Source: Lentzea cavernae (GTDB taxonomy: Bacteria; Actinomycetota; Actinomycetes; Mycobacteriales; Pseudonocardiaceae). Taken from it: a DNA stretch of 64,000 nucleotides. Position 1 is the stretch's first letter; the number at the start of each line of letters is the position of its first letter. Below are positions 43,601-51,215 of this stretch, one piece after another. A program made the position numbers and the translations under genes. The notes under the pieces are model-generated. The model was not told the origin of the DNA, did no database searches, and saw only the letters and a program-made list of their open reading frames with translations. The DNA lies in NCBI RefSeq assembly GCF_014653695.1, contig NZ_BNAR01000013.1:124001-188000 (forward strand), written 5' to 3'.

Positions 43601-44697
43601 GCAGTGGAGTCCCAAGTGGACGTACCACCGCCGGGCGGAGAATAGCGGATGACTCCGCTCAGGAGCAATTCGCTCAGATGCTCGGTTTTCGCCTCGGGAA
43701 CGAATCGATGGCGAATGAGTTTCACGACTTCGAGGTGCGCCGGAACCGCCGCGAGCAGCGTCACCAGACGCAACGCAGGCGGGGAGGCAAGGCTTCTGAA
43801 CCCGCCCACGTGTTCTTTCGCCGACACGTCCCCGTCCGGCGCGGCACCCTTCTTGCGGGTGGCCAGCAGCACCGTCCCAGCGGCCGGGCCGCGATGCCCG
43901 GCCGTGATCAACCGCGACCACCACTTCAAGTACCGGGGCTGCAGTTCGACCACAGGCACGAGCACGGCACCGTTGCGCAGGTGCGCCTCCGGGTCCTCCT
44001 CCATCCAGGCGTCGGGCAAGTCGTAGGCCCAGCGGCTGTTGGGGCGCATCTCGGTCGGCACGGTGAGGTTGGCGCGGCGCAACGGCACGGAACCGCGGCC
44101 CCACAACCCCTGCGGCAGCAGGTGCAGGACGCTCACAGGCATGGACCGCGCCCACCGAACGAGCATCGGGTTCAGCAGGTCCGGACGCCAGACGCCCCCG
44201 ACCCCGTCCGTCACCAGCAACATGACCCTGCGGCCGGAGACGTCGAGCACCTCGGCGGGATCGCGCGCGGGCGCATCGGGCGTACCACCGCGCAACACAG
44301 GGACCTCCGTTCCTTCCTCGTCACGAACGACGTCGACGAAGCGGAACTGGATCGTGCGGAAGGCGCCCAGCCGCGCGAACATCTCGAGGAATGCGACGAC
44401 CTTCGGCTGCCACAGCGACATGGACGGACTGTCGCCTAAAACGACGGTCAGATCGAGCCATCGCTCCGGACTCGAACGGGTGATCGGCCACCAGGTGCCG
44501 ATCCGCGCCACCTGTTCCGCAGTCGCCACTTCATCCAGGACCGTTGCCCCGTAACAGAAATGGGGGATTCCCCGCTTCGACGACCTCCGGGCGCGAAAGC
44601 ACCTCAGCGTGTCGGTCAGCACGGGCCCGACCGCAGCTGCAGGAGGAAGTTCCCCGCGCGCCCCCTCGTCCCGGTCAGGCAGTGGGGGCTCGGGCAC
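40606..44697 (-). CDS. vWA - NB-ARC - TPR protein (SAV_2336/FxsT-like), frameshifted at its 5' end
   Basis: 1363 residues from GTG 44697. The N-terminal vWA-like domain has a shifted MIDAS (G-D-S-P-S-M-S, 88-94) and the strand L-L-V-T-D-G (161-165). An NB-ARC NTPase follows with P-loop G-M-G-G-I-G-K-T (577-584) and L-L-V-F-D-A-A-E as Walker B. About ten tetratricopeptide repeats fill residues 940-1340. The layout matches SAV_2336-type and FxSxx-COOH-system TPR proteins. GTG 44697 has no ribosome-binding site; the natural start is GTG 44933, one base after the MoxR stop, but lies in another frame. So the gene is probably inactive or translated from a poor internal start. Confidence 0.75.
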   Translation of the reverse strand: MPEPPLPDRDEGARGELPPAAAVGPVLTDTLRCFRARRSSKRGIPHFCYGATVLDEVATAEQVARIGTWWPITRSSPERWLDLTVVLGDSPSMSLWQPKVVAFLEMFARLGAFRTIQFRFVDVVRDEEGTEVPVLRGGTPDAPARDPAEVLDVSGRRVMLLVTDGVGGVWRPDLLNPMLVRWARSMPVSVLHLLPQGLWGRGSVPLRRANLTVPTEMRPNSRWAYDLPDAWMEEDPEAHLRNGAVLVPVVELQPRYLKWWSRLITAGHRGPAAGTVLLATRKKGAAPDGDVSAKEHVGGFRSLASPPALRLVTLLAAVPAHLEVVKLIRHRFVPEAKTEHLSELLLSGVIRYSPPGGGTSTWDSTAFVFPENVRKLLLSGARRSETAGVVQTAAAAFGDRIPVLGRLRDAIVDPDNTPDPVPSDSDAADVGLQRAVMGALSGPYLSRADRLSNAVARELALPPESIKTRMASKEMPDGTKRTSKSTLSDPPAHSVSDVAQFTGSRDNDLPEVSDMTVLPAPSLRTFHERRTDDPPIIWGNVPPRNLNFTGREELLEQLSKRLTAGGATAVLPSALHGMGGIGKTQMATEYIYRHLQDYDLIWWIEAARPTQIRAGLTELARQLGLPGAAEANIAVPAVREALRVGRPFRRWLLVFDAAESPEEVRPFFPANGSGEVLITSRNPDWAGVARPLELAVFDRAESIELLGKRGPEIDETDADVLAEKLGDLPLAVEQAAAWRAVTGMPVSEYLRLFDESVAEILSTSAETDSENERSVAAAWNVSFDELKKRNPAAHQILHICAFYSPEPISRDLFTGVSRVSISPELDAALRDPIKLARAIRDINRYGLAKIDHGNNTLQLHRLVQLVLRNRTMAPQLQAQMKHGAHQLLASLDPNDPDSARHWPRYRELLPHVYASDIVDCDEDWPRQLIINVMRFLSGWGDHDEAARLAELISEKFERKLGPTHPQSLDVAARLGFYLWGVGRYEEASRINQRTLQRQISVTGEDSEEVLTLQTNVVTDLRAQGDFATAAKLSEEILHKSRRLFGDDDPETLKAAYQHGISLRLSGEYVAAAELDRDTARRRSEVLGTDHPRTLFSQAAEIVDRREAGEYMRARIDMEKFTETFRTRFPADNPEQSTWLFLLSVLRRKDGNHAQALELSTPALTQFTLLYGHDHQTRLACAVAHSIDLRHAGDLGASKTLGEDTFERYRRALGDDHPHTVLATVDLALTMRLKGEVAEARELDERALDLFRGRLSPNHPYAIVATINLASDLAALGEIERAIALGQDAVQRGGQVFGVNHPTLLAASLNLGHDLLAAGRPEEAARRQEPVLDRYRKVLGEGHPGTIAAIKGTRANCDIDPLLM

Positions 44698-44933
44698 CTC
44701 GGCCGGCGCGGGATCGGCGACGGGAACGTTCTCAGGCTCACTCCCAGGCTCGCTCGGCGGCGATGTGGCGGGGAAGGCGGTTCGTCGTTCACGGCCTCGG
44801 CTGGTACCGGCTTCACGGGGTCGGAATCGCCGAGTTCGTTCTCACCGCTTTCCGTTGCACCACGGCGCATCGCGGCGGCCAGCCAGACGACTTCCGCTAC
44901 TTCGGGCCAGCTCAAGCCCTCGAGGCCGGCCAC
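44698..44933 (-). pseudogene. Displaced 5' end of the vWA-NB-ARC-TPR gene
   Basis: From GTG 44933, which follows the MoxR stop by one base, the frame reads V-A-G-L-E-G-L-S-W-P-E-V-A-E-V-V-W-L-A-A, the usual opening helix of SAV_2336-type proteins, then an acidic Pro-rich linker. Around 44740-44800 the linker composition (S-E-P-G-S-E-P-E-N-V-P) continues in the neighbouring frame, that of the long ORF. A one-base indel in this stretch would reconnect them. Confidence 0.65.
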
Positions 44934-44934
44934 G

Positions 44935-46008
44935 TCACTGCCCCGTCGTCAGTCTGCGCCACAACGCGTCGAGCAGGCTCTGCCACGCCGCGTCGTCCGG
45001 CCGGTACGCGCCCGACGACGCGAGGTAGACGGCATCCAGCAGGCAGTCGGCGGGAAGGCCACCCTCCGCGCGGCTCTTGTCGATGAATTCCCGCACCAGC
45101 CGTTCGCGGTGTTCTCCATTGTCGTCAAGGAGATGATTGGCGACCATGGCGGCCAACTGCTCGACGGTCGGGTCCTTGATCTCGAGTTGCAGCACCCGGC
45201 GCAGGAACGCGGGAGGGAACTCACGCTCGCCGTTGCTGGTCATGACGACGACCGGGAACGCGCGGCAGCCGACCCTGCCGTCGACGACGGTCGCTGTCCC
45301 GTTGGGGTCGTTGGTGTGGACGGTGACCTCGCGCGTCTGGTTGCGCACGCGAGCGAGCTCCTGGATGACGAACTCACCGTCCTCGAAAATGCTCAGCAGA
45401 TCATTCGGCAGGTCCGACTCGGACTTGTCCAGTTCGTCGATGAGGACGACTCGCGGGAGCCTGCCCGGCAGGAACGCGGTGCCCAGCGGTCCGAGCCTCA
45501 CGAATTCACCGATGGACACTTCTTCGCGATTCTCCGACTGCGCCTGACTCGCAGCCGCCTGCAACCGGCCGATGGCGTCGTAATCGAACAGCCCGGAGTT
45601 CAGCGTGGTGCGACTGGTGATCGACCAGCAGAGCACCCGCCCAAGCCTCAGTTCCCTGGCGATGCGCCAGGCGAGTGAGGACTTTCCGACGCCGGGTCTT
45701 CCTGTCAGCAGCAACGGCCTGCGCAAGTACAAAGCGGCGTTCACCACGTCGAGTTCGTGCGCGTCGACATCCGACTCGGCCAGGTTGATCTCCGGCCCGA
45801 GCCTGCGATCCGCCTCACCCTCGTCACCCGGCGGCACGTCGTTCTCCCGAACGGGCCCGCCCTGGAAATTGCGCCACGGCGGCGGAGGCGGAAGTATCTC
45901 CGCGAGGTCGATGTCGTGGATCTCCCTGCCCGTGCCGCGATATATCCACCAGTCCGGAACGTCGACTCCCACCGGACGCCGGTCTTCGCCGCGTTCACGC
46001 GCCCTCAT
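44935..46008 (-). CDS. MoxR-family AAA+ ATPase of a ternary conflict system
   Basis: 357 residues. Walker A G-R-P-G-V-G-K-S (103-110), Walker B V-V-L-I-D-E-L-D-K-S (D191, E192), sensor-1 region V-V-M-T-S-N-G-E-R-E-F and the sensor-2/arginine region P-P-A-F-L-R-R. ATG 46008 has GGAGG 6 bases upstream and overlaps the VMAP stop by 14 bases. In vWA-MoxR-VMAP systems the AAA+ protein is thought to remodel or license its partners using ATP. It is the only gene of the operon without a disruption. Confidence 0.85.
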   Translation of the reverse strand: MRARERGEDRRPVGVDVPDWWIYRGTGREIHDIDLAEILPPPPPWRNFQGGPVRENDVPPGDEGEADRRLGPEINLAESDVDAHELDVVNAALYLRRPLLLTGRPGVGKSSLAWRIARELRLGRVLCWSITSRTTLNSGLFDYDAIGRLQAAASQAQSENREEVSIGEFVRLGPLGTAFLPGRLPRVVLIDELDKSESDLPNDLLSIFEDGEFVIQELARVRNQTREVTVHTNDPNGTATVVDGRVGCRAFPVVVMTSNGEREFPPAFLRRVLQLEIKDPTVEQLAAMVANHLLDDNGEHRERLVREFIDKSRAEGGLPADCLLDAVYLASSGAYRPDDAAWQSLLDALWRRLTTGQ

Positions 46009-46786
46009 ATGCTGCCTCCACTCGACGGCGGCGAAGAAGGTCCGCCGGAAACGATTTTGATTCGGGGTCGTCGAGCAGCATTACGAGAGCCCGGACGAGA
46101 TGGTCGTCGATCGCGGCCAGGTGCGCGTCACGGTGGCGGCCCGGCACGCCGACGGTCGGCGCGTCGGGCCTAGCGCTCGGATCCGGATACGCGGAAGGTG
46201 TCTCGTCCATGACAATTCCAACCCATGTGGATTCACTGAGTGCGGCGTCGATCGGATTTTCCTTGGTTTCCGCTGGTCCGTACGGGTGAATTCTCAGCAA
46301 CGACGGGTTGTCATCTACGGCCGAGTCCCACCTGATGCGCTAAAACCGGTGCCAGTGGGCGGATCTCATTCGCTCGAGAGACCTGAGCGCCAGAGCACAA
46401 TCATAGACGCGCGGCCGCGGCGATCCCGAACCCCGCTCCTTGCGCAACCCCATTATCGACATTCGCAGCAGTGATCGGGCCACCACGAATTCGAGGACGA
46501 CGGAAATAGCCTGGTCGGACCACTTGCTCTCCGATGTGACGATGACATCGTCGATTCGCCGCTTCAGTTCATCCACTGACAGCTCGTACAACCCGCCGCG
46601 AGCCGGCGGCCACTCCAGCGGATCGTCCTGACGCCAGAGGGAAAGCAGGCACCGGCTTTCATCGATGGAGTCCATCTCAATCATGATCATCAGATGCAGC
46701 AACGGCTCGGCTGGAAACAGAACTCTGACCTCGTGGCGCTCCTGCCGCTCACCTGTGCGCCTCAGCTTCTGGAACTTCTGCGCCAC
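45995..46786 (-). pseudogene. VMAP C-terminal half, cut by an in-frame TAG
   Basis: This frame continues directly from the cyclase-EAD gene after its TGA. It runs 148 codons (46343-46786) to TAG 46340-46342, then 114 more to a TGA at 45995-45997. Both parts together make one VMAP-C domain: V-L-E-F-V-V-A-R-S-L-L, A-L-R-S-L-E-R-M-R-S-A-H-W-H-R-F, stop, R-I-R-W-D-S, and V-G-V-P-G-R-H-R-D near the end. In the family the broken place reads R-x-W-R-x-R-W, so the TAG replaces Trp. VMAP links the vWA and MoxR partners to an effector-associated domain. GTG 46784-46786 could restart translation of the first part only. Confidence 0.75.
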
Positions 46787-47707
46787 TCAAGCCTTCAGTT
46801 CAGCGGAATTGTCGTCGTCGAGCTCCGCTGCCAGCAACTCCAGGAATTCGACAGCGGGAGGAATTCCGTCGGAATCCGCGTTGACGTCGGCCAGGTCGAG
46901 AAAGGCGTCCCAGACCGAAGCGAAACGAGGCATGGGAATCCTGGCGCGCGTGGCGCGGTTGACGATCAGCGGCAGGCGGTCCGTCTCCACCCCCGACAGG
47001 AGGCCCTGCAGGACCTTCAGCTCATCGGCGGGGAACAGGGCCCGCACGACGACGTCGTCGTCTCGTGCCGGTGCCGCGACCAGGGCGGGAGGCGCCGTGC
47101 CGGTCTCCCACCCCGCACCGTGCAGGCGCAGCCAGGCATGCCCCTCGAACGACTTCACGGAGACGTCGATGCGGCGGTAGGACCCCGGCGCGCTGGCGGG
47201 GTCCTGCGAGATGACCTCTTCGTAGAAGTACGAGCTCGCGATGAAGGCGACGAGCTGGTCGGAGCTGCGCAACGCCACCTTCGCCTCCTCCGAGTCGAGG
47301 ATTCGGCAGGCCAGCACAACGGCGTTCCCCACCCAGCCGTGCTCGTTCTTGCGGATGTCGCCGGCGTGCAGGGCCACCCTGAGGGTGAACTGGGCCGCTC
47401 GACTGTGAGTCGCGTTGTGGCGGCGGATCTCCGCAGCGAGGCGGTCGGGCAGCTTGTCGGCGAGCTCGCTCTTCGACACGGACGGCCGTATCAGGATCAG
47501 CGCGCCGTCCCCGCGGTCCTCGATCACGCAGTCGTCCGAGGTAGCTCCGGCGGCGGTCAGCGCGGCCCTCACCACGTCGTAGAGACCTCGCTGCACCGCC
47601 AGGTGGTCCGCGACGGTTCTGTCGGGACGGGTGAACTCGGCGACGTCCACGACGACGATCGTCCGGTGTTCGGTCGGTGGAGAGAGGGGCACGACCGTCC
47701 TTCCCAC
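46787..47707 (-). CDS. Nucleotidyl cyclase - EAD half of a VMAP protein
   Basis: 306 residues before TGA 46787-46789. The class III nucleotidyl cyclase domain (about 12-195) keeps both metal Asp residues (D21 in V-V-V-D-V-A-E-F, D67 in R-G-D-G-A) and the catalytic N128 and R135 (G-N-A-V-V-L-A-C-R), so it could be active. Residues about 215-300 are an effector-associated-domain-like helical module with I-P-P-A-V-E-F-L-E-L-L-A-A-E-L. The frame continues without a break after the TGA into VMAP-C; related proteins read L-R-A-W there, so TGA replaces Trp. Start of a three-gene operon, divergent from the crp gene. Confidence 0.75.
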   Translation of the reverse strand: MGRTVVPLSPPTEHRTIVVVDVAEFTRPDRTVADHLAVQRGLYDVVRAALTAAGATSDDCVIEDRGDGALILIRPSVSKSELADKLPDRLAAEIRRHNATHSRAAQFTLRVALHAGDIRKNEHGWVGNAVVLACRILDSEEAKVALRSSDQLVAFIASSYFYEEVISQDPASAPGSYRRIDVSVKSFEGHAWLRLHGAGWETGTAPPALVAAPARDDDVVVRALFPADELKVLQGLLSGVETDRLPLIVNRATRARIPMPRFASVWDAFLDLADVNADSDGIPPAVEFLELLAAELDDDNSAELKA

Positions 47708-48040
47708 GACATGACGCCGGCTGCTACCGGCGAGCCGATTCGTCGTGTACCAGACCGACCGGCCGGGTTGCGCGCCGTTTGACGCACAAGGCCCAGTTCC
47801 ACCCCGTGGGATCTCGCACAGCAGACACTCGTGCGTAACTACAGCAGGATTCCCTTCACACCAACGACCGCTCGGGCTGCGCGGTCGGAGATTTCAGCCG
47901 ATAAGACGAGTGGGTCATCGGTGTCGCCCGCCGGATCCGTCGGAAGATCGTGGCGGAGCGTTACCCGCGGCGCCGCGAAGGTGGTGCGATTAGATCGATC
48001 GGGGCAGTGACCGCCGGGCTGGTCCGTGAATCATGGAAGC
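47708..48040. other. Divergent intergenic region, 333 bp
   Basis: Lies between the conflict operon and the Crp-type regulator. No ORF with a ribosome-binding site is seen on either strand. The part before the crp gene has GATTAGATCGATCGG (47988-48002), an AT-richer tract with a GATCGATC palindrome that could hold a -10 region or operator. Nothing else was recognised. Confidence 0.4.
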
Positions 48041-48694
48041 ATGGGGATCGGCCGGTCGTTCTGGGGGATGCTCGACGAGGGCGACCGCGCGGCGGTGCTG
48101 GCCGCGGCGACCCGCAGGAGGTTCGGCGCCGGATCCGTGATCTGCCACCAGGGTGACGAGACGCGCAACGTGTTCGTCGTGGCGCGCGGGCGGGTGCGGG
48201 TCAGCCGGTTCGGCGTCGGTGGCGAGGAGACGTTGCTCGCCGTGCGCGGTGCCGGTGACATCATCGGTGAGCTCGCCGCGATCGACGGGGAGGGGCGGTC
48301 TGCGTCGCTCACGTCGGTGGACGACGTCGAGGGGGTGGTGATCACCGCTGCCGCGTTCATCCGGCTGTGCGAAAGGCATCCGAGGCTCATGTGGGCCGTG
48401 TTGCGGGTCGTGGTGGCACGTGCCCGGGCCGCGGCCGACCAGCAGGACCTGCGGACGGGGCCCTCGTTGCAGCGGGTGGCGGGCATGTTGCTCGGCCTCG
48501 CCCACCGGGACGTCGACGACATGATCGCGACCGTGCCGCTCAGCCAGCGCGAGCTCGCCAACATCGTGGGCATCTCGCGTGAGACGCTGGTGCGGGCGTT
48601 GAAGACGTTGCGGGAAGCTGGAATCATCGTGACTCGCCGCACGCACATCGAAATTCTACGCGAGGACGAACTGCGCTCGTTGTGCGGCATATGA
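48041..48694 (+). CDS. Crp/Fnr-family transcriptional regulator
   Basis: 217 residues: an N-terminal cyclic-nucleotide-binding fold starting S-F-W-G-M-L, with G-D-I-I-G-E-L-A-A-I-D-G-E-G-R-S-A-S (the phosphate-binding cassette in cNMP sensors has R-S-A as here) and a C-terminal winged helix (L-S-Q-R-E-L-A-N-I-V-G-I-S-R-E-T-L-V-R-A-L). The cassette suggests cNMP binding, which is notable beside a cyclase gene that is divergent from it. ATG 48041 is chosen; GTG 48026 would add five residues. Confidence 0.85.
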   Translation: MGIGRSFWGMLDEGDRAAVLAAATRRRFGAGSVICHQGDETRNVFVVARGRVRVSRFGVGGEETLLAVRGAGDIIGELAAIDGEGRSASLTSVDDVEGVVITAAAFIRLCERHPRLMWAVLRVVVARARAAADQQDLRTGPSLQRVAGMLLGLAHRDVDDMIATVPLSQRELANIVGISRETLVRALKTLREAGIIVTRRTHIEILREDELRSLCGI

Positions 48695-48764
48695 CGCAGA
48701 CGTTCCGGCCCCATGGCGCTTTCCTTGGTGCACAAGCCACAAGGCAGTCATCAGGGGAGACATC

Positions 48765-49091
48765 ATGAAGCGCCACACTCTGCCGGAACCCGGATCTCGC
48801 AAGCAGATGGCGCGTGCACGCCGCAAGCACACGGAGCGGGTCTTCTTCGCGGTCGTCTTCACGGCGATCGAGCTGTGGGCCGTCGTGGCCGCCGTGGTGC
48901 TGATCAACGACGACGGTGTGCTCGCCGTCGCCGCGTCGGTGGTGCTGTCGGCGGCCCTCATCGCGGTGTGGGACACGTGGCGGGCGGTCTTCGCTTCCGG
49001 GCGTGCGCTGCGTTCGCTGCAGGAGCAGCAGGACGAGACCCCTGCCGAAGAGGTCGCCCCCGACCAACCGATGAAGCTGGTGCGGCTGTAG
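48765..49091 (+). CDS. Small membrane protein
   Basis: 108 residues with a basic N-terminus (K-Q-M-A-R-A-R-R-K-H-T-E-R), two hydrophobic helices (V-F-F-A-V-V-F-T-A-I-E-L-W-A-V-V-A and V-A-A-S-V-V-L-S-A-A-L-I-A-V-W) and an acidic C-terminal tail. GGGGAG precedes the ATG at 8 bases. A strong terminator follows. I recognise no family. Confidence 0.6.
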   Translation: MKRHTLPEPGSRKQMARARRKHTERVFFAVVFTAIELWAVVAAVVLINDDGVLAVAASVVLSAALIAVWDTWRAVFASGRALRSLQEQQDETPAEEVAPDQPMKLVRL

Positions 49092-49096
49092 GACCA

Positions 49097-49131
49097 GGTG
49101 TGGCCGCGGCGTAGGGGGGCGCGGCCACACC
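49097..49131. terminator. Bidirectional terminator
   Basis: A perfect 12-bp stem (49097-49108 with 49120-49131) and an 11-base G-rich loop, between the small membrane protein and the convergent epimerase gene. Confidence 0.7.
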
Positions 49132-49144
49132 GCCCATCTCACCG

Positions 49145-50278
49145 TCAGGCGGTGACGGGCTCTCGCAACGGTTCCAGCATCGCGCGCACCGCTGAGGCGA
49201 TCTGCTCGGACGGCGACCCCGTTCCGTACGGCGACGGGATCTCCTGGAGCGCGGCCCTGTGCCCCTCCACGTCGTCCAGCCACGCCATCACGGAGCTGCC
49301 GACGAGCGGGCCTGGAGGGACGAGCGTGCCGAAGGTGCCCTCGATCTCCGGGCGTTCGGTGCTGCGCCGCACGACCACCACGGGCCGTTTGAGCACACTC
49401 ACCTCCTCCTGGATTCCACCCGAGTCCGACACGATCACGGCGGACGCGTGCGCCAGGGCCAGGAAGGGCCGGTACGGCTGGGGGTCGATGACCTGCAGGC
49501 CGTGGAGCAGGTTCCCGAGGCCGAACGCGGTGATGCGCTGCGCGGTGCGCGGGTGCAGCGGGAGGACCACGGGCAGCGGCAGGCCGCCGAGCTCGCGCAG
49601 GATGGTCTCGAGGTTGCCGGCGTCGTCCACGTTCTCCGGGCGGTGGATCGTCGCCAGGACGTAGCGGTCGTGCTTCAGGCCGAGGTCGCCCAGGACGGCG
49701 TCCTGCTCCTCGGGTGAGGGCAGCGCGTGGGCCAGCGCCTCGACGACGGTGTTGCCGGTGACGGCGATACGGCGGTCGGCGACGCCTTCGGCCAGGAGGT
49801 TGTGGCGGTTCAACGGCGTCGGCGCGCAGCAGAGGTCGGAGAGGTGGTCGATGAGCACCCGGTTGTGCTCTTCCGGCATCGCCCGGTCGTAGCTGCGCAG
49901 GCCCGCCTCGACGTGCACCAGCGGCACGTCACAGGCGTTGGCGGCCAACGCTCCCGCGAGGGCGGAGGTCGTGTCGCCCTGCACGATCACGGCGCCGGGG
50001 CGTTCCGAGGCCAGCACCTCGTCCACGGCCGAGACCGCCCGGCCGAGCTGGTCACCTCGGCGCAGGCCGCCCAGCCGCAGCTCGTGGAAACCGCCCGGTT
50101 CCGGCACATCACGGCGGATGAGCGAGTACATCGAGCGGTCGTAGTGCTGGCCGGTGTAGATCATGGTGCACGCGCTGCCGAAGTGCTCGACGAGCGGCGC
50201 GAGTTTGATCAGTTCCGGTCTTGTGCCGCAGACGATCGTCACGGTGTTCGTTTCCCGCACCGCGGCAAGGTACTTCAT
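49145..50278 (-). CDS. wecB: UDP-N-acetylglucosamine 2-epimerase (non-hydrolysing)
   Basis: 377 residues of the GT-B-fold epimerase family: I-V-C-G-T-R-P-E-L-I-K near the start, Q-G-D-T-T-S, H-V-E-A-G-L-R-S, P-E-E-H-N-R, and S-D-S-G-G-I-Q-E-E in the second half. It makes UDP-ManNAc from UDP-GlcNAc for surface polysaccharides. ATG 50278 gives eight more residues than an inner GTG start. Divergent from the exopolysaccharide operon and likely part of the same pathway. Confidence 0.85.
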   Translation of the reverse strand: MKYLAAVRETNTVTIVCGTRPELIKLAPLVEHFGSACTMIYTGQHYDRSMYSLIRRDVPEPGGFHELRLGGLRRGDQLGRAVSAVDEVLASERPGAVIVQGDTTSALAGALAANACDVPLVHVEAGLRSYDRAMPEEHNRVLIDHLSDLCCAPTPLNRHNLLAEGVADRRIAVTGNTVVEALAHALPSPEEQDAVLGDLGLKHDRYVLATIHRPENVDDAGNLETILRELGGLPLPVVLPLHPRTAQRITAFGLGNLLHGLQVIDPQPYRPFLALAHASAVIVSDSGGIQEEVSVLKRPVVVVRRSTERPEIEGTFGTLVPPGPLVGSSVMAWLDDVEGHRAALQEIPSPYGTGSPSEQIASAVRAMLEPLREPVTA

Positions 50279-50314
50279 CGATCTTGACGAATCCGGGCAC
50301 ATCCCGCTCACGTT

Positions 50315-50354
50315 CACTCGAAAGAGTTGCCTGGGATATCGCTCGAAAGTGTTG
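50315..50354. repeat. Tandem 15-bp motif upstream of the exopolysaccharide operon
   Basis: CACTCGAAAGAGTTG (50315-50329) and CGCTCGAAAGTGTTG (50340-50354) agree at 13 of 15 positions and are spaced 25 bases apart, lying between the divergent epimerase and permease genes. The spacing of about two and a half turns could suit a dimeric activator or repressor. Confidence 0.45.
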
Positions 50355-50384
50355 GCGTACAAGCGTGTCGTAGTGTCCGCGCTC

Positions 50385-51215
50385 ATGTCCGGTCATCTGG
50401 CACTCGCTGTGTCCACTGTCCTCTACGGCCTGGGGATAGTCGCGCAGACCGTCGCCGCTCGGAGGGCCGACGCACGTCCCGGCAGCGGGGTGGGGCTGCT
50501 CGCCCGTCTAGCGTCGGATCGGTTGTACCTGCTGGGTTTCTCCGGTCAGGTGGGCGGTTTCCTCTTCGCGTTCCTCGCTCGGGAGGACCTGCCCCTCTAC
50601 CTCGTGCAGGCGGGGTCGTCGTCCGCGGTCGGCCTCGCCACCGTGATCGGCGTGCTGCTGCTCGGCTGGCGCATCCGGCGCGTCGAGATCGCGGTGCTGG
50701 TGGTGATGGCGTGCGGTCTGCTGCTGCTGACGGGCGCGGCGGCGCCGTCCACGGCCCGTGAGCTCCCGCTGGTGCCGGCCCTGGTCGTGCTGGGGCTGCT
50801 GACGCTCGCGGTGCTCCCGCTGGCGCGCACGCTCAAGGCCGCGACGCCGGTGCTCGCCGGCATCGCGTTCGCGGTCGTCGCGGTGGCCGCGCGCAACGTC
50901 GCCGGCAAGCCGCTGCTCGACCTGGTGCTGCACCCGCTGACGTGGGTGATGGTGATCGCCGCGTTCGTCGGGCAGGCGTGCCTCGCGACGGCGCTGCAAC
51001 GCGTTTCCGCCACCTCCGCGGTGGCGTCGATGGACGCGACCACGGTGGTGATCAGCTCGGTGGCCGGGCTCGCGCTGATGGGCGATCAGATCGCGGCCGA
51101 GCGCGAGTGGTGGGTCGTGCTGGGGATCCTGCTGGTGGTGTCCGGGGTGCTGGTGCTCGGGTCCGCCACCCGCAGGCCCGCCCAGGACCTGGTCTCCGCC
51201 GGGGGTCAGCGGTGA
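50385..51215 (+). CDS. DMT/EamA-like multi-pass membrane protein
   Basis: 276 residues and about nine hydrophobic helices, starting L-A-L-A-V-S-T-V-L-Y-G-L-G-I-V-A-Q and ending with the EamA-type pair V-I-S-S-V-A-G-L-A-L-M-G-D-Q-I-A-A-E-R-E-W-W. Probably moves a small metabolite or lipid-linked precursor. First gene of the exopolysaccharide operon, overlapping the deacetylase gene by GTGA. No specific substrate can be given. Confidence 0.7.
   Translation: MSGHLALAVSTVLYGLGIVAQTVAARRADARPGSGVGLLARLASDRLYLLGFSGQVGGFLFAFLAREDLPLYLVQAGSSSAVGLATVIGVLLLGWRIRRVEIAVLVVMACGLLLLTGAAAPSTARELPLVPALVVLGLLTLAVLPLARTLKAATPVLAGIAFAVVAVAARNVAGKPLLDLVLHPLTWVMVIAAFVGQACLATALQRVSATSAVASMDATTVVISSVAGLALMGDQIAAEREWWVVLGILLVVSGVLVLGSATRRPAQDLVSAGGQR

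Noticed and set aside
46340..46789. Use of a variant genetic code (TGA/TAG as tryptophan) to explain the broken VMAP gene
   Set aside because: TGA and TAG serve as ordinary stops for most other genes in the window, including tightly overlapping pairs, so reassignment is not credible.
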